A stretch of 64,000 bases of DNA from Trichobilharzia szidati (GCA_944472155.2 OX235279.1:146156199-146220198), one strand, 5' to 3'. Positions 46,040-56,585 are shown, counted from the first letter of the stretch. Notes: a model not told the origin generated them from the letters alone. Program-made: numbers and translations.

Positions 46040-46800
46040 AAAGCTCGATTTTTCACAATGATTTATACCTCGTATCACACAAACCTGAGGATGAACAAGT
46101 GAAAACCAACTAGTTGGCAGAAGAGACAGCCAAAACAGAATTTCAGGTAAATATCCAAGAAGACTGAGTTGGTGAAGATATGATTTAAGCACCAATCGGA
46201 GAAATCTAAAGGAAATCACCTACGATGCTGACACTTACCTAGGCAGTTACATGGATGAGGACGTCGAAACTAGCTAACTAAAATCCGGCAAGGGAGGCAA
46301 AATGCAAGTTCATTATGCTGAATTCAGCCAGTCAGCAAAATGAATAAGATCCGTCTAATTTTCAACACTGATATCAAGTCATTGTGTACTTTTATGTGGC
46401 TAAGGGACTTAGTGGGTGTGTAGGTGTGTCAAGAAGAGCATCTCCAACAAACTGTAAATCAAATGACCGGTCAGACGGGGTAAGCAAAAGAGTGACTCTG
46501 ATAGTGTAGGGAGCCAGGCAGTGACCTATAACCCCGAAAAATGTACAGAAGGAAATGGAGACAGGTCGGATATACTCTGAGGGGACCATTGTATGGCATC
46601 ACACATCTGATAGGTCATTGAAAAGGCACCCCAATGCGAATCGATGAGTTATGCGTGTCTCTGAGGTTGACATGGAGATCACGTGAAGAGGAGAGGAAGC
46701 GTAGTTTGTGGAGGCAGCTTAAAGTGATTTCTGATAGCCGGGTTGAGTAGAGATGTTCTGTGGAAGCTATATGTTCCACTAAAAACTCGAGGAAAAATTA
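46040..46800 (+). mobile_element. RTE-clade retrotransposon 3' ORF and 3' end
   Basis: The plus strand carries 'ttggcagaagagacagcc', 'aaatccggcaagggaggcaa', 'gaaatggagacaggtcggat' and the terminus 'tatatgttccactaaaaac', matching 7.6-8.3 kb and 61.3-62.0 kb. Frames are destroyed. Confidence 0.65.
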
Positions 46801-46975
46801 GTTACAACAATTATTGTAATTTTATGAAGAGTCTCTCAAAGTTCTAAGGATTCCTCTATTCAGTCTAGAGATTTTAATTTAACGTCCCTAAATTAAGTAT
46901 CAAGGGATTTATTACACTGGGAATAAATTTACAAACTATCATAATCTTGAGAGATATACGATCCAACTGTTTTGT

Positions 46976-47014
46976 TATATATATATATATATATATGGAG
47001 AGAGAGAGATAGAG
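46976..47014. repeat. (TA)n/(GA)n compound microsatellite
   Basis: ATAT run directly followed by GAGA units, as at 5.77 kb. Confidence 0.85.
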
Positions 47015-47029
47015 AAACGGCAGATGTTG

Positions 47030-47270
47030 ACATGAACCTATATCAGTTGGAGTACTAGACATCTGTGTCTTCCCAGTTTGAGACTGTTCAGTAATACGCA
47101 CGAACCTCCTCATCAGGTATCGAAAGGAGTGTTACCAGGTTACAAAGGGAGTATGTTGACTATTCATCAGCCACTGGGATGGAATCTATTATGCTGTGAA
47201 TTGCTTACTTCTATTAATGCGCGACAAAACACCACTGTCAACATGTATGAAGTGGGCACACATTGATGAT
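47030..47270 (-). mobile_element. SMalpha-like SINE, minus strand
   Basis: 'gagtactagacatctgtgtc', 'gagactgttcagtaatacgc' and 'atcaggtatcgaaaggag' follow the family order in reverse. The core is decayed. Confidence 0.5.
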
Positions 47271-47309
47271 GCTAGCTGGATAGAAATGGTAACTGATTGA
47301 CTATTATCA

Positions 47310-48370
47310 TCATTATTATTCCCTTGAGTTGTCAGTAGAACAGATAGCTTCAACAGAACATCTCTATTTTGTCCTGTTGTCTGCAGTCATCTTCGACTGA
47401 CTCAACAATTGCCCAAAGGCTCTCATTTCATTGTCACACAATCTTCCACCTCTAAACCTTGGACGTCCAACTCCCCGTATCACATGTGGATTTCACTCGA
47501 GAGATGGCCATGTGCACTATGTCACTCCACAGTCTACTCAGTGTGTCTCGTCCATATCCATTTTCTTCTGCATGTCTGTTGATCAATAGGTTTTGATTCG
47601 TTCGTTTCCAGTTTTTGACTGCCAATTTTTTCTAAATGCCAATCTGATCTTCAATATGGAACCAGCTAAATTTATTGTTTATGCTGAGCACAGAAGATTT
47701 AAATATTGATTTCAGAGTGATGAAGGTCCGCCTTGCCTTTCCTATTCTCGCTGGCTTTAATATCCTCATCCATGGGATGTGCCTATAGTTGAGGCGATGC
47801 TTCCTAGCTGGATAAGTGAAGGAAATGACCTCTTCAAATTTCCTCCGTTGACAGTGATTGGTGCTTGTTCTTGTTGTTGCTGGTAGGTTGCTTATCTTCA
47901 ACACTTTTGTCTTCTCTATGTTCACTTGGAGTCTTGCATTCGCTGCCAGCTTATTCTGAAAACTTGTTGGTTTTCGTCCGTAAGTCTTTGAGTTTGTGTG
48001 AAATCGGACACAAATCATCCATGAAGTCCAAATCTGCCAGAGTCCTCTTATCGGTCCGACATATTCCTGTCTTCTCACTCCCCACGCTGCATAATGCAGT
48101 CTACCACAAATAGGAATATCATCGCTGATGATAGTAAGCAACTCTATCTCACCCATATTTTCACTTTCAAAGATTCAACGAATTTTCCTTTGCGGATCAC
48201 TTGACACGTGTCATTGTCTTATAGCTTCTGAATGAAGTTGATAAACATTAGGGTAATCCACAGTGTTGAAATAGTTTCCGAATTACTTTGTGGTCAACAC
48301 TGCGGAAGGCCTTTACAAAGCCCATGAAGTTGAGGCAGAGATTCGACTGCCATTCTTTAACAATGGATGA
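47310..48370 (-). mobile_element. RTE-clade retrotransposon, RT palm to 3' end
   Basis: The 3' terminus lies at about 47310 ('attattcccttgagttgtca' in plus orientation). The minus strand at 48248-48370 reads 'LCLNFMGFVKAFRSVDHKVI', the RT block around the catalytic Asp, which is Gly here. The 47632-48156 frame contains 'ANARLQVNIEKTKVLKISN' and 'HRLNYRHIPWMRILKPA'. At 174 codons this frame is the longest open stretch of RTE ORF in the window, but the catalytic change and stops show it is dead. Confidence 0.75.
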
Positions 48371-48545
48371 AACCGCCAAAACAGTCAAAGGAGCTGACCT
48401 CGTAACCTGAAGGTCCAAGTTGAATACTACTGAAAAGTCGAAAACTAAAAGAAGGAGAGTGCAAACATCAACTGCCGTGTTCCCACTAGTTTTCACTGTT
48501 TGTCTAAATGGTCTCGGTCCACACCAGAGTGAATACAAATATACC
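48365..48545 (+). mobile_element. SMalpha-like SINE, plus strand, decayed
   Basis: 'gagctgacctcgtaacctga' (head), 'aatactactgaaaagtc' (box 1 region) and 'cactagttttcactg' (tail) are in family order. No intact core. Confidence 0.4.
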
Positions 48546-48786
48546 TATAAACCTCAGAAAAAAATTCATAACAAAATATTCATTATTTATGGAATTATTC
48601 TTTTTAAATAAGGATGAAATTTTTTTCTCCTTATAATTATTTCAATGCATTTGTATGGTTTCTTAGTTGAATCAATTTTTTATATTATACAGTCGTGTTT
48701 TTAATAATTGATATGAGAAATGTCGACTAGTCAGGATTAATTCTCTGATCAGAACGCTGGATACAAATTTCTGCATAATAAGAAAA

Positions 48787-48860
48787 AACCTCCCCCTCCC
48801 TCCCTCCCTCCCTCACTCACTCACTCACTCACTCAGTCACCACCACCACCACCACCACCC
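48787..48860. repeat. Three-stage compound microsatellite (CCCT)n-(CACT)n-(CAC)n
   Basis: Tetranucleotide CCCT/CCTC units change into CACT units near 48813 and then CAC units near 48837. All stages are directly visible on one strand and purine-free on that strand except for A and the single cagt unit. Confidence 0.9.
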
Positions 48861-49049
48861 CATTTTGTATATCTCCAATAGAATAATTTTTATTATTTTA
48901 GTCCAAATAAACTTGAGATATGGTACAAAAAGTAGGCAAATTAGCTGAAGTATTCCGAGGATTAAACGCGGATTGTGGCATATATATACATTATTTATCT
49001 TTTGTTGTTATTCCTGAATAAAAACGGTAAGTTTCACAGTTGTTCATTT
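48861..49049. other. No feature recognised
   Basis: AT-rich spacer. Confidence 0.4.
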
Positions 49050-49275
49050 TTTCAAAGCTTAAAGTTCCCAATGGAACACGAAACTCCAAACTTGCGCTTT
49101 GACTTTTCACTAGCCGTTATTTTACACGGTGGGGTAGACAGCCTGACACTCAAAATTCCCTCTATTTTCCCTCCTGCGCTTACCACTAAGCTCGATTTTG
49201 GAGTCCGTCGACCGGGAATCAACCCCTGAACAGTGTGTACGGTTGGCGAGCATCCTGCTGCTGAACCATCTTTAG
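49050..49275 (-). repeat. tRNA-derived SINE, minus strand
   Basis: Plus-orientation 'aaagttcccaatggaacacg', 'gtccgtcgaccgggaatcaac' and 'gcgagcatcctgctgctgaac' reverse the 25.6/38.8 kb layout. Confidence 0.6.
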
Positions 49276-49299
49276 TAGGTTTTGTTTCACAATGTACCC

Positions 49300-49430
49300 T
49301 TAATTAAAACCCTTGATAACCTTTGTGACTAATTATCATATCAATTGATATGATTATGAACAATAAATTTTGTTCGAAACGTCATCCAGTAAATAATACT
49401 GTTTCACTGTTTGATATATCTAATAAACAA
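49300..49430 (+). mobile_element. Penelope-like element (family 1) 3' terminus
   Basis: Only the last ~120 bases are present, including the hairpin at 49341-49388 and the following 'taataatactgtttcactg'. Confidence 0.55.
49341..49388 (+). ncRNA. Hammerhead-like hairpin with compensatory stem change
   Basis: Stem II here is gaaca/tgttc, whereas copies at 17.5 and 43.9 kb have gagca/tgctc. The G-C pair is replaced by A-T on both sides, so pairing is kept. GAAACGTC follows as in the sister copies. Confidence 0.4.
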
Positions 49431-49539
49431 ACTAACATGGAAGCTTTCAATATTGTCCTCACAACCAGATTGGTGGACCCCTCTGTTGGGGACAAATACT
49501 CACCGGTGACAGTGGCTGTGATCACGCTCTATACTTCAT

Positions 49540-49730
49540 GAATCGAAATGCGTCTCAGTGGCTGAACAGTCTACACGCTCGAGTTGTACCCTGGAGGTTA
49601 TGAGTTCTGTCCCCAGTGGGGTCAATGAGTGCATACTACTGAAGAGCCCTAGACAATGACAAAGTGAGTATCCAGTACTCCCCGTTTGTTTCAAGTGGTT
49701 CTCTAACTGTTATCAGTTCGTGATAATAAT
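49540..49730 (+). mobile_element. SMalpha-like SINE, plus copy of an inverted pair
   Basis: 'tctacacgctcgagttgtac', 'gttatgagttctgtccccag' and 'ggggtcaatgagtgcatac' are nearly the reverse complement of 50120-50200. The core at 49631-49680 keeps CTGAAGAG and 'ccagtactcc' but lacks GGAC/GAAAC. Confidence 0.6.
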
Positions 49731-50039
49731 AATAATTAATTGACTGTCACTTGTTCCGCGCATTTCTGACGTAAGGTTTTTGTAGGGATGACGGAGAGAC
49801 AGAGAGGGAGGAGGAGGAGGAGGAAAAAGCAACCGAGACTAATCACATACATTCCTAATTATCTACGCTTGAAACTTTGACCTTTTACTAGAATGTCACC
49901 TGGTTTTACATAATTAAAATATTGTCATCACATGTTTTACTATACATCCATCGATTTTCATGGCAAGTACCATGGTACCATGAAGTTTGTGTTATATATT
50001 ATAATAATAATATTAGTCGAATAGATGATAATAATAAGA
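49731..50039. other. Loop between inverted SINE copies; GAG trinucleotide run
   Basis: A (GGA)n run lies at about 49807-49825. Otherwise AT-rich. Confidence 0.5.
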
Positions 50040-50225
50040 GTCGACTGTTTTACGAAATCAATTAGACAACCATTGGAAACCAGCACGGAGTAATGAATAC
50101 CTGCTTCTTACTTATCCGAGACTCTTCAGTAGTACGCACTCATTGACCCCACTGGGGACAGAACTCATAACCTCCAGGCTACAACTCGAGCTTGTAGACT
50201 ATTCAGTCACCATTTCGTGGTATAT
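50040..50225 (-). mobile_element. SMalpha-like SINE, minus copy of an inverted pair
   Basis: The minus strand reads 'actgaatagtctacaagctc', 'aggttatgagttctgtcccc' and 'gtactactgaagagtctcgg'. It is closely similar to 49546-49645 in head and box 1 region. The core (50089-50137) lacks GAAAC. Confidence 0.6.
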
Positions 50226-50329
50226 ATATAACACAACTTCCACAAGTCAAAGATGAAACAATTTACCTTATAAGTCGTCGAAAACTCTGAAACTTTATTC
50301 ATCAGAGTCAGAAAAATTAGGTATCCAAG

Positions 50330-50430
50330 AAGGTGAGGTCATTTGAGCTCAAACACTAGGATGACACTGCTGTCCAGTGCTTGGTGGTTTCCAATGATTC
50401 GCTAACTGATGTTAGTTCGTGACACTGAGA
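50330..50430 (+). mobile_element. SMalpha-like SINE 3' half
   Basis: 'ggatgacactgctgtccagtgc', 'tttccaatgattcgctaact' and 'gatgttagttcgtgac' match the family 3' part. The head is missing. Confidence 0.55.
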
Positions 50431-51129
50431 AGCCATAAATAAGTACTTAACAAACTGGTATTTAATGAAACCTCAGAAAATATCTCCTTTACACATGAAC
50501 AGGTATGTGCTCAGTGACTGAACTGTAATTGTTTTTCTTTTTTTAATTGTAAACACATGAGTTGCATTCATGATGTATATATGCTTATTGCTACTCTTAA
50601 CGTATAGAACACTGAACATAATTTATAAGTTTATTCATTTTTCAAAACATTTTTCATAGTCACGTGATACACATAACCTTCAGCAGTATCACGTTGAATC
50701 TGAGTGTACTGATTTTGGTTTTTGGTTGCTGTGACATTTCAAAAGCAGAAGACTCAAGTACATCTTTATACGCTTTAATAGATAGGTAAGTTATTAGAAC
50801 TAAGCTACTGGTGAATACTGATTAGCCTAACATGTGGCTGAGTATATACTTTTCTCTATTATTTCTTCTCCTTTACATGTCAGATTTATTAAAAGTTTAC
50901 AATTCAAAATTCCTGGCTTATTTGCTTAGATGGTTGAAGCATGACAGGTGAAATTTTGTCAGTATTGAAGACTGAGGATTGCAAAACTCATATTTGATAT
51001 ATTTGGTAATTAGCCAATCAATAAAAACAATAACAATAACAACAAATTTTGAATAGGCTCATTGAATATGCCTCAGAATGATATATCCATTGAATGAGTA
51101 GTAATACACGGCTTATGGTGGTGCAACCA
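50431..51129. other. No feature recognised
   Basis: AT-rich, no signals. Confidence 0.4.
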
Positions 51130-51215
51130 GATGGAGGTATTCTGTCCTCAGTGGACGATACTGACACGATTATGAGAAATAAACTGTGGTCGACATGTAA
51201 TCAGTACTTAGACAA
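51130..51215 (+). mobile_element. Weak PLE family 1 3' terminus
   Basis: 'cacgattatgagaaataaac' and 'gtggtcgacatgtaatcag' resemble the terminal hairpin region. Stem II is not kept. Confidence 0.35.
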
Positions 51216-51259
51216 TTACTGGTTTAGGAGTACCTCAGCCAGGATATGAACCCAAACCA

Positions 51260-51425
51260 CTGAAGTGACTTGCAAGAAATAATGCGCTTGGTCCCGATTC
51301 GAATCCTGGCCGATACACTTTTAAACCTCGCCTAACCAGCAGTATGGCTGGTTAAGGGAAAGGTTGAGCATTAGGCTAGCAACCTCATCTGGTGAAAAAA
51401 AAGAAATTCACAGCTACTATATAAT
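51260..51425 (+). repeat. tRNA-derived SINE, plus strand
   Basis: The B-box-like 'gattcgaatcctgg' near 51297 is followed by 'gcctaaccagcagtatgg', 'attaggctagcaacctcatc' and an A run. The A box is lost. Confidence 0.6.
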
Positions 51426-51884
51426 TTTGCTCAACGTTATTCTACCATGATAGCATAAGAAGCCTATTTATAAAATGGAAATCTGACATCATGTGCAATA
51501 ACCACTGAAAATACATCGAACTATCAATGTTCAACTTCAGCGTCAACACATGGATTCTCATCAAAAACTATATATATATATATTTACATATAGATTGGAT
51601 AACGAAATTATTGTCAGTAATTTTAGCTACTTATATCTGTTTAGTAGTATATATATAACAAAATGTATTCACCAGAAAACCTGGATGAAAAGAATGCTTT
51701 TGTCAGGTGTCAGTTTGAAGGTACAGCAGCCAGTAAATGTTGCCGGCTAGTGACCATCCTCACACCAGACAAATTGATCGACTCGACTAGTTACACCTTC
51801 TCACCAGTATATCAGCCAACTTCGTCAACGTGGTATTATGTAATCCAACAGTATTATTTACCCCATGGCGTTTCGAAAACAATC
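51426..51884. other. Mostly unrecognised; SMalpha-associated module near 51690-51790
   Basis: 'gcagccagtaaatgttgcc' and 'gtgaccatcctcacaccag' resemble the module at 56.58-56.66 kb ('cagccagtgtcacagactag'). Confidence 0.35.
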
Positions 51885-52075
51885 CACTACTAGGGGTTAT
51901 TTGTTTAATGGTGACTAGTAGTGGAGTCCAGAATACACAACCCATCCTGTATAGGACTCGTCATCGGGATGTATCTGCCTTCCACAGTGACGATTTGTCC
52001 ACCGAGGCTCGAACTCAGTGCCCATAGTTCCCAACGCCAAAGCGTTATCTACTAGACTATTTGGGCCACGACAGC
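51885..52075 (-). mobile_element. SMalpha SINE (classic type), minus copy of a divergent pair
   Basis: On the minus strand a tRNA-like head ('ggataacgctttggc'-type text and B-box-like 'gttcgagcctcgg') precedes 'gatacatcccgatgacgagtcc' and 'ttctggactccactac'. The helix I layout of the classic SMalpha hammerhead is visible, but the GGACGAAA half is replaced by 'ggatgggtt'. Confidence 0.65.
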
Positions 52076-52129
52076 CACCTCTTGTGCAACAGGTCATATT
52101 AATTATTTCATTCAGTTTTGGATTTTCCC

Positions 52130-52320
52130 ATGGCTCAAGTGGCCTAGCGGATAACGCTTTGGCATTTGAAACTATGGGCAATGAGTTCAAGTCTCCGTGG
52201 GAAAATCATCACACTGCGGAATGCAGGTACATCCAGTTGACGAGTCCCAAATAAGACGAAATGCGCGTTTTCCCGGATTCTACTGCTAGTCACCTTCCAC
52301 CAGTTAACTTCTAATTACAT
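52130..52320 (+). mobile_element. SMalpha SINE (classic type), plus copy of a divergent pair
   Basis: A head with A-box-like 'tggcctagcggataacg' near 52138 and B-box-like 'agttcaagtctccgtgg' near 52183 is followed by the hammerhead region 52223-52287 and the 'attctactgctagtcacc' tail. It mirrors 51885-52075 across about 60 bases. Confidence 0.7.
52223..52287 (+). ncRNA. Degenerate SMalpha-type hammerhead ribozyme
   Basis: 'aggtacatccag' and 'cccggattct' form helix I. Box 1 is TTGACGAG (C3 and position 7 changed). Stem II is gtcc/agac-like, GAAA is intact, and the cleavage region 'gcgcgtttt' has GUU in place of GUC. The C3 change should abolish cleavage. Confidence 0.55.
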
Positions 52321-53349
52321 GCCCAGACACCGTAGAATCATCTGCGCAAGAAGCCGACATATCAACCTGAGACCGAGCACTTCGGTCCAATCGATCAATG
52401 GGAAAATCTAAAACTGAATAAGACAATTTATTATTGTATATAAGGATGAGTGTGGAACTAGAATCCTCCTCCCCATATACTGTAACAGCAGTAGAATTTT
52501 CTACATGTCTGAGTGAACTTGTATTGAATCCTTCTCATTTCTATCTTTCAGTGATTCTCTCATTGATACCAATTTCCGATCTAACTCGAAATTCATTTTC
52601 TTTAACCTGACATAAATACATTTCAATGAATATCGATTTTTTGTACGCATTTATTGATCGAAATTCATTGATGTAAAAATGAATGCATACTTTGCAAAAG
52701 TGGAAAATCTTTCTTGTCTAGTTAAGTAAGCCATATTATTTGTATCCCCTGCAGTTCACTGAAGTGTTTTCAACAATTGAATAACACCTTAAAAAATCGC
52801 TCAGTAGGTTTCAGTGCTGTCATATAAATGAATAGGTTTACTTGTAGATAAGTCATACGTTGATAACCTGAAGAGTTGGTGCTCACACACACAAACACAT
52901 ACAGAACGCTTGAATAAGTGGCAAAACAGAAATAAAATAACACTGTCATCTTTTTACCTATCCCTCAAGTGAATTTGAAAATCTAAAAATTGAATCTGCA
53001 AAATAATAATGCAATCAGTAAGTTTAATTATAAACCCCGATGAATTTTAAGTAAAGCAGAAGAAACTGTAAGTTATGCAGTATTTAAAAGTTTCATAGTA
53101 AGGTCAATCAATAAATCAATATATGATAGAATAAGAGAGTACTTCTGATTGATTAACTGAATAATTAATTAAATAAAGATAAGTGAAATAATCAATAGAA
53201 AGATAGGGTTTACATATGTATAGCAATCCAGCTGAGGTGAGACAGTCAATCATTTCAGTCTGGATGAGTCTGAAAGAACAATACAGATTACCTGATGCTT
53301 GTATTGCTTTAGCATAAGATTAAAGGATAGTTGTGTTCCTTTATTATCT
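52321..53349. other. No feature recognised
   Basis: AT-rich, without repeat-family match. Confidence 0.4.
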
Positions 53350-53575
53350 ATCAATGAAGTGGAGCGCTCACGTGGTCCAAGGTTCGATTCCCAGCTGACA
53401 CACTGCTAAGCCTGGCTTAGCCGGCAGGAATCGCAGTCAAGAAGAAAGGTTGTGAGTGAGACTAGCAACTCCACCCTGGAAAAACAGAGCCATCTCTACT
53501 GAAAATTCAAGGCCTAAGGATGAATTTCCAGGTCCTGCCAGGAAAGCTTAGGTAGGAATAAAGCAAGATGCTGTG
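53350..53575 (+). repeat. tRNA-derived SINE, plus strand
   Basis: The B-box-like 'ggttcgattcccagctgac' near 53382 is intact (GGTTCGATTCC). The body includes 'gagactagcaactccaccct', then 'ttcaaggcctaagg' and a modified 3' end. Confidence 0.65.
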
Positions 53576-53843
53576 GAGTCGTTAAGTTAATATTATTGGT
53601 TGACACGAGATATGGATGACAATAGTTACCATATATTTTTGCTGTACAACCGAAGATAAAACCATGTTATCGACACTCTCACTGAATATATGTGATGAAC
53701 ATGCCTTCTTCTTTCATTAATTTGTGTTTCTAAAATTATACGGCTTTGTAATATCAGATAATCATTATTATCAGGTGGACTGCTTGACGCTTATGCTTCT
53801 CTATAGAGATTTTGTTTAAGGGAATAAATTAACTTGAACTTAC

Positions 53844-53925
53844 CAACTGAGTATTATAAAGGGTGGATTTCGGGGTCATCCTTGTTGAAGGATAGTACAT
53901 TCCTACTCTCCCTTCTATGTATTAA
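53844..53925 (-). CDS. Weak candidate exon upstream of the 35.8 kb exon
   Basis: A minus-strand open segment containing 'MYYPSTRMTPKSTLYNTQL' ends at a strong donor, GTTG plus GTAAGTTC, in phase 0, which fits the phase-0 start of the exon at 35768-35910. An in-frame stop lies just upstream, so it would be a first coding exon or start after a weak acceptor near 53910-53926. No family is recognised and it may be part of an unrecognised repeat. Confidence 0.2.
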
Positions 53926-54299
53926 TATTGTTAGGCATACATTGGTGACAATACTACCTAGATAGCTACATAAGTGTTTGCAGTCATAAATCCAATATCA
54001 TAGACAAGAGTAGGCAGTAACTGACACGAAAACAAAAATACTAAACATTCTAAATTTTGACCGTTCATGAAGCTATCTATGGTCCAAATTCCAATGATGG
54101 TCATCCATAACATAGTCGACATGACATGAAACCTATTGACAGTGAATCCCAAATGAAACTGTGCAACATCCATGCCTAGATGGGTGAATAGTAAGCGTGA
54201 GTGGCTTCTAACTTGAAAATTTCGCGTCTACAACCATAACATGACCGCAAATTCACACCGTTTCTTAGTTCGGAATTTGACTTATATTCTCCTTTAATT

Positions 54300-55105
54300 A
54301 TTTTGTCCACTGTATTACCATATAAGGAGGGGACACCTGAGGCCCGACGTGGGATTCTGAATAAAGCAGGAATTAGGGTGGCACTCAAACCTACAAACTC
54401 ACTCAGGGACAAGCTCTGTATGTTAAAGGACCCAGTTGACCTAATTAGACAAAATAATATAATTTACAAAATACCCTGCAATGACTGTGAAGTCAATTAC
54501 ATAGGTCAGACTAGTAAGTCAGGGGTAGTCAGATTATCAGAACATAAGAATTTAGCTAAAGGAAGAATGGTTAACCCTGAAAAGATAAGTAATTTAGAAA
54601 AAAGCTCAGCAATTGCACTTCACGCATTAACGAACAACCACACAATAGGGTGGGATAGGGTTAAAATTCTAAAGAGCAAGAGGTAAGTGGAGAGAGAGGT
54701 TGATTACGGAATCCTTGTTCATTGAGTGTACACCCAATACATGCAACAGAAATGACTCAATGCAAGTACCAGAAATATGGAAGATATTATTACCGCCGGT
54801 CAAATCAGAAGAGAATAATAAATAATCTCAAAATTCTATTTCAATTCAAACACATCAAAACATTCTAACAATTAACTTATTATGACTATAAAACACTCGT
54901 CGTATTTCCCATCTAATTGTAATGGATTAATAACACTCGTACTATTATTTCTGAATGTACATTATCTCATATTGGATTTTATTCCAATATCTAATCGATT
55001 CCACACATGTATATAAATGAAGGAAAGAAGTTGTGTGAGTAACTTGATATGATTATGAGCAATAGTTTGTGCTTAAAAAAAAATCAGTTAATATAACTGT
55101 ATAAC
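54300..55105 (+). mobile_element. Penelope-like element (family 1) with the best GIY-YIG endonuclease ORF
   Basis: The 127-codon open frame at 54303-54686 begins MSTVLPYKEGTPEARRGILN. It then carries 'YKIPCNDCEVNYIGQTSKSG', the GIY-YIG endonuclease core of PLEs with CxxC spacing and intact YIG, followed by 'VVRLSEHKNLAKG' (R and EH residues) and 'LHALTNNHTIGWDRVKIL'. Downstream, across a stop, come 'RNDSMQVPEIW'-type codons and the 3' end to about 55105. The RT is missing, so it is a 5'-truncated copy. The ATG is probably internal. Among the PLE fragments of the window this domain looks least damaged. Confidence 0.8.
55042..55088 (+). ncRNA. Broken hammerhead-like hairpin at PLE 3' end
   Basis: 'acttgat' and 'atgattat' precede stem gagca/tgctt. 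The GAAACGTC part is replaced by an A run before 'atcagtt'. Confidence 0.3.
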
Positions 55106-55179
55106 TATAATGGAGTTATGCTCTACCACAGTGCCCAAGTTTTATACTTATATCAAGAGAGGTGCACATTGGACCGATA

Positions 55180-55500
55180 AGATAATCCTAGAAAATTTGA
55201 ATTTCACAAATAATTTAGGGTTCACGTCGCACAAATATCAAAGATATACAAGCAAAAATTCACAAATTATGGTAAAAGAAGCAACCAAGACAGGACTTCA
55301 GATGAATATGGTGAAGACAAAGGTGGGATAAAAGTACCTGACGATAAAAAACAAAAAACGCAAATAACCGTTAGTTGGGGAAATACGAAGGAGGTAATCT
55401 TTCTCTCCAACTTTTATAGATACACAGCACCGTTTCAACAACAGGTGGCGGCCTGGATGTGGATGCTGAAGCCAGCCACGGTCGGATGTGGAAAGCAATA
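55180..55500 (+). mobile_element. RTE-clade internal ORF fragment
   Basis: 'ggacttcagatgaatatggtg', 'aataaccgttagttggggaa' and 'caccgtttcaacaacagg' match the RT-downstream part at 61.25-61.42 kb and the reverse of 47.8 kb. Fossil. Confidence 0.6.
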
Positions 55501-55609
55501 GAGGCACTCGTTACTGTGCAATAAATATGGTCTTCCACATACACATACAGTATTCGCGACAACTACCAAGATTTCAATGTTTAACATTAAAGACAAGTGG
55601 ATATTTTTT

Positions 55610-55790
55610 TATTACAGCTTGATGCCACACCGTGTTTTCAGTACAAGTATGGCATTTTCAGCATGCGATATCGGTAGCCCAAATTTTGCAGGCCGACCAT
55701 AGAAATCGGGTGTGCGTCGGTAGGGGATCAAACCCCGGACCATGTGCATGGTCGGCGGAAGTCCTCACCACTGTGCCACCGACAAGTAAA
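55610..55790 (-). repeat. tRNA-derived SINE, minus strand
   Basis: Same type as 9554 and 41530: 'gtgttttcagtacaagtatg', 'ggggatcaaaccccggacc' and 'cactgtgccaccgaca' in plus orientation. Confidence 0.7.
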
Positions 55791-55799
55791 TACTAATCA

Positions 55800-56334
55800 C
55801 ATGAATTTGTAGTTCTATTCAGAAAAATCGAGGTGGTTGTAAAGTCCGACGGTTGTTCATCTCACACCCAGCATTGATTGAACTGATCAGGAGTGAGTAG
55901 GATCGGAGTATTGATTATTAAGTAACACAGAAGAAACCCATTTCATTGAAGACACTACAAATGTTAATGTGAAGACTTGGCAGAGTCGCCTTTGGAAAAG
56001 CAAAAAAAATGTTCTCATCATACAAACGCACATACACCATATGTAACCTGTGTGGCATTACAAAAATCACCAAGGAAACCAGTAAGAGAAAAACATTAAT
56101 AGCCACGGGGGTAATTCGGAGCATTCTTCTGTTACATGTAGACTGTGGGTTTCAGGTCTATTAAATGTTTTAGTTTATATAGTAATTAAAATGTCTAAAA
56201 CGCGATAACAATCCATCAGATAAGCATTACATTGAAATCAGAACAGTGAAAAAATCTGGAAAATTTGATGTGTCTCATTGTAATTTTGTTTTAGTTACAC
56301 AATGGGACATACATATATTACTTATCGAGTGTTG
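55800..56334. other. No feature recognised
   Basis: AT-rich, no signals. Confidence 0.4.
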
Positions 56335-56585
56335 TTTCGTTTGGATTTCATCGGCTACAGAGTTGACCACGAGCTGACAAGTTAGAGAGCCATTTGAAAA
56401 CCTGGGAGTACTGGACACCTGTTTCGTCCTATTTCTGAACTCTTCACAGTACTCTCCGCTAGAATTCGAACCCACGACCTTAGGCTTAGTGGGTGAACTC
56501 GGAAACCATTGAGTCACTCAGGTCAGATCGAATGATCCATGAATTTCAACTTCTGACAATTCGTGGTATATATTTAGCTCAACCA
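56335..56585 (-). mobile_element. SMalpha-like SINE, minus strand, with near-complete hammerhead half
   Basis: The minus-strand core at 56406-56455 reads 'gtactgtgaagagttc', 'taggacgaaacagg' and 'tgtccagtactcc'. The helix I strands GTACTG and CAGTAC are exact complements, and GGACGAAAC and GUC are intact. Box 1 is CTGTGAAGAG, apparently lacking one A. The tRNA-like B box is 'gttcgaattc' on the minus strand. Confidence 0.65.

Noticed and set aside
47865..48113. Plus-strand open frame over the 47.3-48.4 kb region
   Set aside because: It is the antisense shadow of the RTE ORF on the minus strand.
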